DNA from: Mucilaginibacter sp. KACC 22063
GTDB taxonomy: Bacteria > Bacteroidota > Bacteroidia > Sphingobacteriales > Sphingobacteriaceae
DNA: 64,000 nt
Assembly: GCF_028736115.1 (NCBI RefSeq)
Contig: NZ_CP117877.1
Location: 2,108,001 to 2,172,000 of the forward strand
Reading direction: 5' to 3'
Shown here one piece after another: positions 20,801-28,603 of this stretch. Within the stretch, counting starts at the first letter, position 1; the number at the start of each line of letters is the position of its first letter. The position numbers and the translations under genes were made by a program. Below the pieces are notes generated by a model. The model was not told the origin of the DNA, searched no databases, and saw nothing but the letters and a program-made list of their open reading frames with translations.

Positions 20801-23800
20801 GGCGTATTGCTGTAAGCTCATTTGGCTTTGGGGGATCGCTTGCACATGCCATCCTATCTGCACCACAGGTGCAGGCAGCGGCAGCAAAAGTACCATTGCC
20901 TTCCCGGTTTGCACAGCGCAACTTTGTGTTTAGCGCCAACACATCGAAAGGCCTTTTGGAACAGGCCAAAGTATACAGCGACTGGCTGGGAGAAAATCCC
21001 GCTATCGCAATAGACGACCTGTGCCTCACGCAGGCCGTGTGCCGGTCGGACCTAAAGTATCGCAAATATTTTATGGTAAACTCGTTGGCCATGCTTAAAG
21101 AAAAGCTGGACGGCTTTATAGCAAGTGGTGATACCGAAAGTATAAAAATTCCGCAGCACGGCAAGGTGTGTTTCTTATTTACAGGCCAGGGTGAGCACTA
21201 TATTTTTATGGGCAAAGTTCTGTATCAACGCTTCCCTGTTTTCAGGCAGGCGTTTGACAGATGCGCAGTTGTAGCCGAACGTGAAGCAGGCGGTACTATC
21301 AGCCTGAAAGAAATTGCGTTTGAAATAAAAGACACCTACTTTTTCCACGACAGGTATATGCAGCCAATCCTTTTCGCTGTACAATATGCACTCGGCACCT
21401 TGTGGCAGGAATGCGGTGTTATGCCAGACTATCTGGTAGGGCATAGCATGGGTGAGTATGCGGCCGCCTGCCTGGCCGGCTGTTTTGAGCCAGAGACCGG
21501 GATGTCTATCCTGCTGAAACGCGCCCTGTTAGTGGAAAGCATTAATAATAAGGGTATGATGGTAACGCTGTTTACCGGCCACGAGGAGATCCGCAAGGTG
21601 ATGGATGCCGGCAGGATGCAGATAGCAGCTATCAACAGTGATAAAAAGACCGTGATCTCAGGTGAGAATGACGCGGTGGTTGAGGTAATGAAGCACTTTG
21701 AGGAACAGGGTGCCGAATTTTATCATTTAAAAACATCGCATGCATTCCATAGCCAATTGATGCGGCCTATTGCTGATGACCTGCATGAATTTGTTAAGCA
21801 GTTCAGCTTTAAAACGCCGGATAAAAAATGGATCTCGGCATATAAAGGCGCTGAAATGAACGAAGCTCCTGATGCTGACTATTGGGTAGGGCATTTGCTG
21901 GGCACTATAAATTTTAAAGCGGCGGTTGAGCAATTGCCGAAGGATGAGCTAATCCACTTTATTGAAATAGGGCCGGGCGCTAGTACGCTGGTAGCCGCTA
22001 ACGAGACTCTACACCTGAAAGATGCACTAATGCTGCGCTCAATGAATTTCAGGAAAATAGAGCGTACCGAAGACCATTTTCTGTTCGACTCGTTGGGGAA
22101 ACTTTACCAGGCCGGCGCCGATATTAAATGGGGAGCTGTGCTGGAGGGAGATATTTATCCCTCAGAGATACCGGGGCAAAAGTTTATACAGCAATCGTAC
22201 TGGATGGAAGGCGTCAATGCAGCGAAGCTGGCAGAATTTGCAACGCCGTCGGCACGTTCTAAAACCGTAAATCAACCTGTTGAAATAAAGACGGACGCCG
22301 GCATTTATAGCTTTCAATGGAAAGATGCCGGACAAATACCCCTCAACACTGAAAAACAGCAAGCAGACGTGAGCTGGATAATAGTTGGCGAAACCTCCAC
22401 CTTTGCTGGGCAAATGGCACAGCAAATTAAAGATACAGGAGGGCAGGTATTCAGCATAGGCATCCGTACGAAGAATAATCCGAAAAAGCTTAAGCCGGAT
22501 TTTGTGGTTTCGACTGCCGATGATAAGGAAAAATGGGTAGAAATTATCGCTAAGATTATTTACAATAAAAGTCGCGAAGATATACAACAGTGGCGGCTGG
22601 TATTTATACCGCCTGATCTGGCTGGCTACGGCACACTAGATGTAGCCGAGCTGGAGGAACAGGTATCAGCAGGTACCGGCCTGCTGATACCCATGCTGCA
22701 GGCTTTGAAAAAAAATGCGCTCGTTCTACCTGTTTGGATAGTAACGCGTCGGTCTCAGCTGGTAGAGCCCGCTGAGAATGGCGGTGCTGCCATGCTTAAT
22801 ATTTGCCATGCGCCGGTATGGGGCTTTGCCAAAACGCTATTCCTGGAGCATCCGGAACTTCGCGGCGGCTTGATAGATATCGAGACCGACAGCGATGTTA
22901 CTGCTGTTTTAGCCAAAATAAACAAGCCACGTAATGAGCGTGTTGTCGCTCTTCGCAATGGTGTTCAATACATTGAACAAATTACGGCGAATAAGGCTGC
23001 AAAAGCCACACCCGAAGTTTTGCTTAGAGCCGATGGTGTACATATTATTACAGGGGGGCTTGGCGGGCTCGGTCTTAAATGTGCCGCATGGGTTGTGGAT
23101 AAAGGCGGCAGGCACCTGGTATTAATTAGCCGCCGTAAATTTCATGTTGCTGATAAATGGGCAGGGATAACAAATACCCATCCCGACTATAGTATTGTGC
23201 AACAATTGCTTGCCATGCAGCAAAAAGGGGCAAAGATCGAAATAGTACAACTGGATGTGCGCGATATCGGTGGGCTGGAAAAGCTGTTTACAGCATTTAA
23301 GAAAAGCCGGGTGCCGGTACGCGGAGTTATCCATGCTGCTGGAGTAAACTGGTTTGGTAAAGTGATGGAGCTGGACCGGGATGAGTTTCTGCATACGCTG
23401 AAAACAAAAGTTTCTGCTACCTGGGCTATTCACCAGCTAACGCTAAAACATGACCTGGATTGCTTTATCCTTTTTTCATCGGTGTCGGCATTATGGGGTT
23501 CAGTGGAATTAAGCCACTACTCCGCAGCTAATCAGTTTATGGATATGCTGAGTTTATACCGGCATCAGGCGGGCTTACCCTCGCTTTGTATTGATTGGGG
23601 GCCGTGGGCCGAGGTGGGTATGAGCGCAGAAGACCGGGAAGCGAACGTGCTGCAAAAACTGGGCTTTGAGCTGATGACACCTGCAGCTGCATTAAGCGCT
23701 ATGCAGAAAGAGCTGGTTGCCGGCGTTGCTCTATCGCTGGTGGCGAATGTGAACTGGAAGAAGTTCGGCACCTTTGTTGATTTTTCGCTGCAGCCCTCGC

Positions 23801-24954
23801 TGTTTGCTGAGGTAAGACCACAAGCAGTTGCAGAAGTCGCAACTGCAGAGAGTGGCGTTGATCGGATCCTGAAAAGCCCACCCGAAAAAGCGCTGAAAAT
23901 GATAGAGGACGCTGTACGGATGAAGCTGCGCAACGTAATGCTGATAGAAGCATCAGACAGTATAGACCGGGAGCAGCGTTTTAACTTTCTGGGCATGGAC
24001 TCATTAATGTCTATTTCCTTCGCTGCCGAGCTGGAGCATTACTTCGGTATAAAGCTGCCAAATACGCTGGCATATAACTATCCGCATATTAAAGCCGTAA
24101 GTGAATTTATCTTTTCGCTGATTTATACCGAGATATCCGAAGATGAGCCGGATGGCTTACAGGAACCTGTTTCAAACATTACCAGCCCGGTAACAGATAG
24201 TGAGCCGGGATTATATAAAATGATCAGCCGGCCTGCAACTAACGCAAAGATCAGGCTGTTTTGTTTCCCTTATCTTGGCGCCGGCGCATCCGTTTACGAA
24301 AAATGGGCAGCATTTTTTGATGACCATTATGAGTTGGTAGCGGTGCAAACACCCGGAAGGGAGGAGCGCAGCAACGTGGCTCCTTTTGTTTCCATGCACG
24401 AACTGATCGATGCGCTGCTTACGGAATACACCGAACCGGATGGCGACTTTGCATTTTTCGGCCATAGTTTTGGCGGGCTGGTGGCCTATGAGTTTTATAA
24501 TGCGTTAAAGGAACATGGCAGGAAACTACCTTTAAAGCTGTTCCTGTCGGGCTGCGAGGCGCCTTTATCACCTTCAAAAAGCAGGCTGCATGAGCTACCC
24601 GACAAAGAGTTTATAGATGAGATCATCAATAAATATGACAATGCTGGCGATGTGTTAGAAAGGAAACGAGCACTAAGTAACAACCCGGCGTTGCTGCGGG
24701 CGGATGTACAGGTGTTAGAGTTATACCAGTCCGAGAATCAAAGGATCGACGTGCCGCTTACCGTAATAGCTGGTACACACGACCGGATAACAGACGCCAC
24801 GCTGGTAAAAAGCTGGCTGACCCTGGCCAATGCCGATTTTACCATGAAGTACATCAACGGCGGCCACGACTTGGTGAAGGAGCACGGCCCTGAGCTGGCA
24901 GGCATTATTAAAAGCGGCCTCGGGGTGGATGATAATGATAATTATACTGTTTAA
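17899..24954 (+). CDS. Polyketide synthase: FAAL-KS-AT-KR-ACP-TE (2351 aa)
   Basis: Residues 1-548 form a fatty acyl-AMP ligase: YTSGSTSEPKG, HHDMGLVG, YGLAE, TGDIGF and a C-terminal Lys in NYKVSR. The KS starts near 564 with active residues Cys738 (DTACSSS), His873 (EAHGTGT) and His911 (NIGHLEAG). The AT has GHSMG with Ser1183 and HAFHS at 1281-1285, the malonyl-CoA signature. A structural half-KR (about 1480-1700) precedes the active KR: TGGLGGLG at 1718, Ser1861, Tyr1874, Asn1878. Trp1866 lies eight residues before the Tyr and the LDD motif is missing, which suggests an A-type KR. The ACP Ser is 2035 (GMDSL). The C-terminal thioesterase has GHSFGG (Ser2190) and His2323 and resembles type II thioesterases. 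There is no DH, ER or MT. No carrier domain separates FAAL and KS: only about 15-20 residues of linker. Expected product: a fatty acid extended once, with a beta-hydroxyl group, released by the TE. Confidence 0.95.
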   Translation: MDKATVVDLVLKYPDERGDETAIIFLDIKGEEKHKVTFNGLKSECLTVAANLLPLTERKEVVLMLTEDQPNFVACFFGIMLAGCIPAPLAPFKNIKDRQGYGRMLRILKKGTFSCIVADEVQCALIAEVLERESLGHVRLISAESLKSAAKPHELPEVQADDIAYLQYTSGSTSEPKGVVLRHRNVLCNVAKMKRVFQRTEPVSIVGWIPFHHDMGLVGHLFSVLYESGLGVFMPASAFISSPKLWLEAISRYRANTSAAPNFAFEHCTRKVPFSANLDLSCWKYAYIGSETVSMPVMQQFYEKFGAAGFSRNSFKPVYGLAEITLLAAGGTQGLDELEDKILIKPAGKHTQRVLMPYLIDELDKITIAHTLTGEACLEGETGEILIESPSNSFGYYEDMPVKKPVKANIIHTGDIGFVLGRYLYLSGRRKEVVIIRGVNYAAEDLEWCARHQITELQTGSQTVCTSTIDETGERLLIFQEIHRHTNRETLRKISGYIKANLTENYGIVPAEVIFVPNGMMPRTRNYKVSRKECLNQYLAGDMQFIYTDVSEVAAADELTDNNDPVVIVGMACRFPGGADSPEKFWDLLASGVDAVTEVPLSRWDNDLFYDERPAVPGKVSTKWSGFIDNIDFFDPALFEISAYEAPELDPQQRLLLETSWRLIENTGVKKNELMGSGTGVFIGMSTNDYLYMKIKLSPGMEGFNAYSGLGNSNSVAANRLSYFYDLKGPSLTVDTACSSSLTALHLAAQSILNGNCTQAIAGGVNAILSPGPTITLSQFGMMSPEGRCKTFDASADGYVRAEGCGLVMLKRKSEAERDGNTILAVLNASAIGQDGHSPGITFPNGKAQYQLISQTLHKAGLAGKDIGYVEAHGTGTSSGDPVEVEQLKKLYGAAGSSVCYLGSVKANIGHLEAGAGIASIIKSVLMLQKGKVPPQIHIKTLNPKLQLDGTRLKISIDEREWEPNQPRRIAVSSFGFGGSLAHAILSAPQVQAAAAKVPLPSRFAQRNFVFSANTSKGLLEQAKVYSDWLGENPAIAIDDLCLTQAVCRSDLKYRKYFMVNSLAMLKEKLDGFIASGDTESIKIPQHGKVCFLFTGQGEHYIFMGKVLYQRFPVFRQAFDRCAVVAEREAGGTISLKEIAFEIKDTYFFHDRYMQPILFAVQYALGTLWQECGVMPDYLVGHSMGEYAAACLAGCFEPETGMSILLKRALLVESINNKGMMVTLFTGHEEIRKVMDAGRMQIAAINSDKKTVISGENDAVVEVMKHFEEQGAEFYHLKTSHAFHSQLMRPIADDLHEFVKQFSFKTPDKKWISAYKGAEMNEAPDADYWVGHLLGTINFKAAVEQLPKDELIHFIEIGPGASTLVAANETLHLKDALMLRSMNFRKIERTEDHFLFDSLGKLYQAGADIKWGAVLEGDIYPSEIPGQKFIQQSYWMEGVNAAKLAEFATPSARSKTVNQPVEIKTDAGIYSFQWKDAGQIPLNTEKQQADVSWIIVGETSTFAGQMAQQIKDTGGQVFSIGIRTKNNPKKLKPDFVVSTADDKEKWVEIIAKIIYNKSREDIQQWRLVFIPPDLAGYGTLDVAELEEQVSAGTGLLIPMLQALKKNALVLPVWIVTRRSQLVEPAENGGAAMLNICHAPVWGFAKTLFLEHPELRGGLIDIETDSDVTAVLAKINKPRNERVVALRNGVQYIEQITANKAAKATPEVLLRADGVHIITGGLGGLGLKCAAWVVDKGGRHLVLISRRKFHVADKWAGITNTHPDYSIVQQLLAMQQKGAKIEIVQLDVRDIGGLEKLFTAFKKSRVPVRGVIHAAGVNWFGKVMELDRDEFLHTLKTKVSATWAIHQLTLKHDLDCFILFSSVSALWGSVELSHYSAANQFMDMLSLYRHQAGLPSLCIDWGPWAEVGMSAEDREANVLQKLGFELMTPAAALSAMQKELVAGVALSLVANVNWKKFGTFVDFSLQPSLFAEVRPQAVAEVATAESGVDRILKSPPEKALKMIEDAVRMKLRNVMLIEASDSIDREQRFNFLGMDSLMSISFAAELEHYFGIKLPNTLAYNYPHIKAVSEFIFSLIYTEISEDEPDGLQEPVSNITSPVTDSEPGLYKMISRPATNAKIRLFCFPYLGAGASVYEKWAAFFDDHYELVAVQTPGREERSNVAPFVSMHELIDALLTEYTEPDGDFAFFGHSFGGLVAYEFYNALKEHGRKLPLKLFLSGCEAPLSPSKSRLHELPDKEFIDEIINKYDNAGDVLERKRALSNNPALLRADVQVLELYQSENQRIDVPLTVIAGTHDRITDATLVKSWLTLANADFTMKYINGGHDLVKEHGPELAGIIKSGLGVDDNDNYTV

Positions 24955-24974
24955 TCAAAATTTAATGTAATAAA

Positions 24975-25736
24975 GTGAGCAGCGTAAAAGAGACGGAACC
25001 CTGGTATAATTTTTCAGGTGGGCGCTATATGGGCAGCCAGCCTTTTTTTTACGAAAGGAAGGACCTACCTTGGACGAAGGTAATAGAAGACAACTGGGAA
25101 GTAATAAAAGACGAAGTATTGGGGCTGATGCTGGAAAAACCACAAAACCTGCGGCCTTATTTTATAAATAAAAGCATGTCGTTCCCGCCGAAAAGGTGGA
25201 AAACGATGGGGATATATTTTTGGAAGTTCGTTATCCGCGAGAATTATAAAAAATGTCCGGAAACGGTAAGGATATTAAAGTCCATCCCCGGCCTTACTTC
25301 ATTTTCATTGAGCGTGCTGGAAGCAAGCTCGAATATCAATCCTCATCAGGGCGATACCGATGCTATTATTCGCTGCCATGTGGGCATCGACATTCCTGGC
25401 GCTCTGCCCGACTGCGGTTTCCAGGTCGGTAAAGAAATACGGCCTTGGGAAAACGGGATAACTCTCCCATTTTGCGATGCTCATACCCATACTGCATGGA
25501 ACAATACCGATAAAAAACGCATTATTCTGATACTGGATGTAATGCGGCCCCAATTCTCAAAAAAAGAAAATAGTATTTGCGCACACGTGCTGGCTTCGTC
25601 GATATTGCAGATGTTGTATCAATCGTATCCTTTCCTGGGACGAAGGTCGGGGTATTTTAAAAAAGCTTTGTACCATACCTCCAGGATAATGATCCTGGGA
25701 TTTTTACCAGTGCAGCGTTTATTTGCGGTAATATAG
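24975..25736 (+). CDS. Aspartyl/asparaginyl beta-hydroxylase-like Fe(II)/2-oxoglutarate dioxygenase
   Basis: The 253-residue protein carries the core of the AspH-type dioxygenase family: PHQGDTD with His124, R-x-H at 133-135, GFQVGKEIRPWENG, then a THTAW segment with His172 and an Arg (182) in KKRIILILDVMRP. By comparison with AspH, His124 and His172 would bind iron and Arg182 would hold 2-oxoglutarate. The start is a GTG at 24975, 20 bases after the PKS stop; the frame closes upstream at 24963-24965, and the next ATG (about 25029) would cut the N-terminus. Last gene of the operon. In lipid and peptide pathways such enzymes hydroxylate the finished or carrier-bound chain, so it could act on the PKS product; it could also hydroxylate Asp/Asn in one of the big proteins. 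Substrate unknown. Confidence 0.85.
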   Translation: MSSVKETEPWYNFSGGRYMGSQPFFYERKDLPWTKVIEDNWEVIKDEVLGLMLEKPQNLRPYFINKSMSFPPKRWKTMGIYFWKFVIRENYKKCPETVRILKSIPGLTSFSLSVLEASSNINPHQGDTDAIIRCHVGIDIPGALPDCGFQVGKEIRPWENGITLPFCDAHTHTAWNNTDKKRIILILDVMRPQFSKKENSICAHVLASSILQMLYQSYPFLGRRSGYFKKALYHTSRIMILGFLPVQRLFAVI

Positions 25737-25817
25737 TATTATGGAGCCATTAAGTGCCGGTTGACCGGATGGGCTTCCTTCAGCGCTTTGGCTACTGAGT
25801 GTGCGGCATGATATCGA

Positions 25818-26165
25818 TTAATACTCCGCGTAACAGAAATTCCAGCTATCACTTACAATAAGTTGCCAATTATCGGGCTTATTAATTATTTCAACCGATA
25901 TATGAGCTTTGGCCCCGGCACACTTTGATGCATTATCAAGCAGATTACTTAAAATGGTTTCGATCTTGTAAGGTTCAGTATATACAAGTATTTCGGAACT
26001 ATTATAATTGAAATTGATCGTATTACTATCTAAAACATGGAATCGCCCGATCAAATTTTTATAAGTTCAACCAGGTCTACTTGTTGTATTTTCTTCACAT
26101 TCAGGCTACGGTCTATCAAGCTGATGTCCATAATGCGTTTCCTGACGTTGACTTTTAATGATGGG
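25818..26165 (-). pseudogene. Histidine kinase remnant (phosphoacceptor-distal and ATPase part), frameshifted
   Basis: Read on the minus strand from about 26165, the frame gives NVRKRIMDISLIDRSLN and QQVDLVELIK, then hits a stop. Shifting by one base in the run of A at about 26055-26062 restores a coherent sequence: LIGRFHVLDS, then TEPYKIETILSNLLDNASKC, which is the N-box of a HATPase domain, and NWQLIVSD, where an intact kinase would continue into its G box. After SD the similarity stops, so the 3' part is also lost. About 115 residues of a protein normally over 350 remain. It marks decayed DNA directly behind the PKS operon. Confidence 0.7.
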
Positions 26166-26271
26166 CAATATGTTAGCCTATGATGATGGCTTTACCATAC
26201 TTGAAATTGCACGTAAGCATTATGAATCGGTAGGCTTAGATCCTGCATTGCTGGATGCCATGATCCGATAG
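26158..26271 (+). other. Short open frame (37 aa), possible tail of a lost gene
   Basis: A 37-codon frame starts at ATG 26158 (further ATGs at 26161 and 26170) and ends at TAG 26269-26271. It encodes a helical, charged peptide with FTILEIARKHYESVG and LDPALLDAMIR. The composition looks like the last helix pair of a real protein, but I cannot name a family, and no upstream part survives. The rest of 25737-26333 outside this and the kinase remnant shows nothing I can assign. Confidence 0.2.
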
Positions 26272-26333
26272 TTTCAAATCCAATATCCGCGCTTTAACAT
26301 CATATATTGCGCGATATAATTTTTAGGTATTAA

Positions 26334-27101
26334 TTAACGTTCTTCAAGCCATTTCAGGAAAGCTGTCGTTTTATCTTTTCCAACTAACAGCTTTTCTTTG
26401 GTCTGTATGGTAAGTTTAACCAGCAGTTTGCGGGCAAAGTAATGCTCTACTTCCTTAATGGCTTTAAAGGCTATGAGGTATTGCCTGTTCAGTTTAAAAA
26501 AGCTTTTGTGATCTAACTGATTGGCTGTCTCTTCAAGCGACTGGTCTATCATAAACATTTCGCCTTGAAACGTAACCAGGGTAGTTTGCTCGTTACGAAC
26601 AAATATGTAGGCGATATCCGGCACAGGCACAGTAGTATACTTGCCGTTTTTAAATACCAAAAAACTTTGCTTTTCAGCTTTTGGCTGGTTAATTTGCAGT
26701 AGTTGTGTAATTAAAGATGCAGGTATGGCATTGGTTCCTGTGAGGTTTCCAATTTTTTCCAGCTTAGTAAATGCGGCCTTGATGCTATCTTCAGAAAAAG
26801 GTTTTAAAATATAATCTACACCGTTTGCTTTAAATGCCTGCAAAGCATATTCATCAAAGGCGGTGCAAAAAATTACCGGTACGTCAATTTTTACTTTTTC
26901 AAAAATTTCGAATGATAATCCATCCGCCAATTGAATATCCATGAAAATAAGATCAGGCGAAGGATGAGCCGACAGGTAGTTAACCGCCGCCGACACTCGC
27001 TGCAATGGGCCATCAATTTTAGTGTCAGGGCGAACCGAACTGATCAGCCTGATCAACGACCTTGCCGTTTTTAATTCGTCTTCAATGACTAATATGTTCA
27101 T
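26334..27101 (-). CDS. LytTR-family response regulator
   Basis: The 255-residue protein has an N-terminal receiver domain with acidic pair Glu7-Asp8, phospho-acceptor Asp55 (LIFMDIQLADG), Thr80 and Lys100 (ILKPFSED). From about 150 to 253 lies a LytTR DNA-binding domain (IAYIFVRNEQTTLVTFQGE, FKLNRQYLIAFKAI). It is the DNA-binding output of the kinase encoded just upstream: the two genes overlap by 20 bases, as is common for this pair in Bacteroidota. No target genes can be told from the sequence, but the co-operonic haem protein and lipoprotein are natural candidates. Confidence 0.95.
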   Translation of the reverse strand: MNILVIEDELKTARSLIRLISSVRPDTKIDGPLQRVSAAVNYLSAHPSPDLIFMDIQLADGLSFEIFEKVKIDVPVIFCTAFDEYALQAFKANGVDYILKPFSEDSIKAAFTKLEKIGNLTGTNAIPASLITQLLQINQPKAEKQSFLVFKNGKYTTVPVPDIAYIFVRNEQTTLVTFQGEMFMIDQSLEETANQLDHKSFFKLNRQYLIAFKAIKEVEHYFARKLLVKLTIQTKEKLLVGKDKTTAFLKWLEER

Positions 27102-28125
27102 TTATCGGAAGCTTTACAGTAAAGAAGTAACCGTCTGCCCTTACTTCTATTTGGCGGCCTGTTAAATGCAGGTAACGCTGATTAATATTCTCTAAGCCAA
27201 TTTTTGTAGATGGCTCGGGGATGCTTTTCAGCTGCAGGTTATTTTTAATAATTAAATTATTATCTGATGATATCAATTCAATTTTTAAAGGTTGATCAAT
27301 TGATACGATGTTATGTTTTACCGCATTTTCAACCAATAACTGCAACGTAAATACAGGTATCATGGTTTTCTTGTGTTCGGGCGAAATATCAAGTTGCAGG
27401 GTAATTCCTTCTTCAAACCTGGCTTGTAACAGATAAAAGTATGCTTCAAGCAGCTTCAGTTCTTCCTGCATAGGTACAACGTCTTTTTTACGGCTCTCTA
27501 ATGAATAGCGATAAAAGTCAGAGAGTTTTACAATAAAATCCGCCGAATGCTCATCGCCAATTTCCACCATTGACTTGAGCGTGTTTAAGCTGTTAAACAA
27601 AAAATGAGGATTAACCTGTTGCTTTAATAACTCATACTGTGCTTCTATATGATCGGATTTGGTGCGTTCCAGCTCAATAGCAATTATCCGGTTTATAAAG
27701 CTCTGATAAAGCAGGTATAAGAACATGTAAATGGTCAGGTTAATTAAAATTCCCCTGAACTGGTACATCAGCATCATTGTGCCGATCAACCGGTCTTTAA
27801 ACAACAGTTGGTTCACTATCACCAATATGCCCATCACAACTATGCCCAGTAATAAACTCCTAATCAGGCGGGCGCCAAAGAACCTTGTTGTGATGGCATG
27901 ATTCGCATACCGGGGCAGCGTATATAAATTATAAAACCATACAAAAAGCGAATAAAAAAAAGCAATAATACAATCAACAATAACCTCGGTTAAACTTACC
28001 CTTAATTGTAGTATTTTAGGAATAGAGGCCAGAATGCCCATAAACAGGGCAGACAGCCAGATCACTTTCTGTGAAATGAGAAATACTTTTGAGCTCTCTG
28101 CCTTTATATATCTTCCAAAGATCAT
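27082..28125 (-). CDS. LytS/YehU-type sensor histidine kinase
   Basis: The protein has 347 residues. Four hydrophobic spans between residues about 20 and 145 form a membrane sensor region without a large extracellular domain. The His-kinase motif NPHFLFNSLN puts the phospho-His at 174. The ATPase part has LLVENAVKHN (N box) and GLENINQRY, typical of the His_kinase (PF06580) group that works with LytTR regulators. Its 3' end overlaps the response regulator by 20 bases and its start overlaps the upstream lipoprotein stop by four bases, so the four genes are translated from one message. The stimulus is unknown; the haem/P460 gene in front suggests a redox or nitrogen-oxide signal, which is inference. 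Confidence 0.95.
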   Translation of the reverse strand: MIFGRYIKAESSKVFLISQKVIWLSALFMGILASIPKILQLRVSLTEVIVDCIIAFFYSLFVWFYNLYTLPRYANHAITTRFFGARLIRSLLLGIVVMGILVIVNQLLFKDRLIGTMMLMYQFRGILINLTIYMFLYLLYQSFINRIIAIELERTKSDHIEAQYELLKQQVNPHFLFNSLNTLKSMVEIGDEHSADFIVKLSDFYRYSLESRKKDVVPMQEELKLLEAYFYLLQARFEEGITLQLDISPEHKKTMIPVFTLQLLVENAVKHNIVSIDQPLKIELISSDNNLIIKNNLQLKSIPEPSTKIGLENINQRYLHLTGRQIEVRADGYFFTVKLPINEHISH

Positions 28126-28601
28126 GGAATGATGGATGCCTTTTGATTTAATATAAATTTGATCCGTTCACTATTTTCGGTTGTATCGGCTAACTTAACT
28201 AAATCTTTGCCTGAAAACCTTTGATAGTTATAACTTATCCGGGAATTTGAATCAGTCAGATCAAGTCTCTCTGCCGAGATCAGATCTCCAGGTATACGTG
28301 CACCAAACCAATGGGCATCATCCTGCTGCTTCCAGGTTACCAACGTAAATGATTCGCCCGGCAATTCATTAAGCTTATCTGAACTTGCTGATGAAAGCGC
28401 TTTTTCGTTTCCATATAAAATACTCGTAGTATGGTTACGATTATTAATAAAAGAAGTGATTACCTTTTGGTGTAATTCCGAAAGTTTAAAGTGATCTGGC
28501 AATGAGGCTTTCTGATTAATCAGTTCATCAGCATTAGGTGCCGGCTTACAACTGCTGAAAACAGCAATGGCCGCGACTATGATTTTAAATATAGATTTCA
28601 T
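28122..28601 (-). CDS. Small lipoprotein of unknown function
   Basis: A 159-residue protein starts with a basic n-region, a hydrophobic core and SSC (Cys18), a lipobox that predicts a lipid-anchored periplasmic or outer-membrane protein. The mature part is mixed alpha/beta, with LNELPGESFTLVTWKQQ and DAHWFGARIPG as the most structured stretches. No known domain was recognised. It is 2 bases downstream of the cytochrome P460 gene and overlaps the kinase start by four bases (ATGA), so it is part of the same operon and may act with the haem protein or as an accessory sensor. Confidence 0.8.
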   Translation of the reverse strand: MKSIFKIIVAAIAVFSSCKPAPNADELINQKASLPDHFKLSELHQKVITSFINNRNHTTSILYGNEKALSSASSDKLNELPGESFTLVTWKQQDDAHWFGARIPGDLISAERLDLTDSNSRISYNYQRFSGKDLVKLADTTENSERIKFILNQKASIIP

Positions 28602-28603
28602 GA

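Noticed and set aside
23565..23996. Minus-strand open frame of 143 codons over the KR-ACP region
   Set aside because: Ser/Arg-rich and without domain character; the plus strand here encodes conserved KR and ACP motifs.
25742..25825. Minus-strand stretch reading YHAAHSVAKALKEAHPV, like the start of a glycosyltransferase or another enzyme
   Set aside because: Only about 25 residues, no flanking support in either direction and no safe family match.
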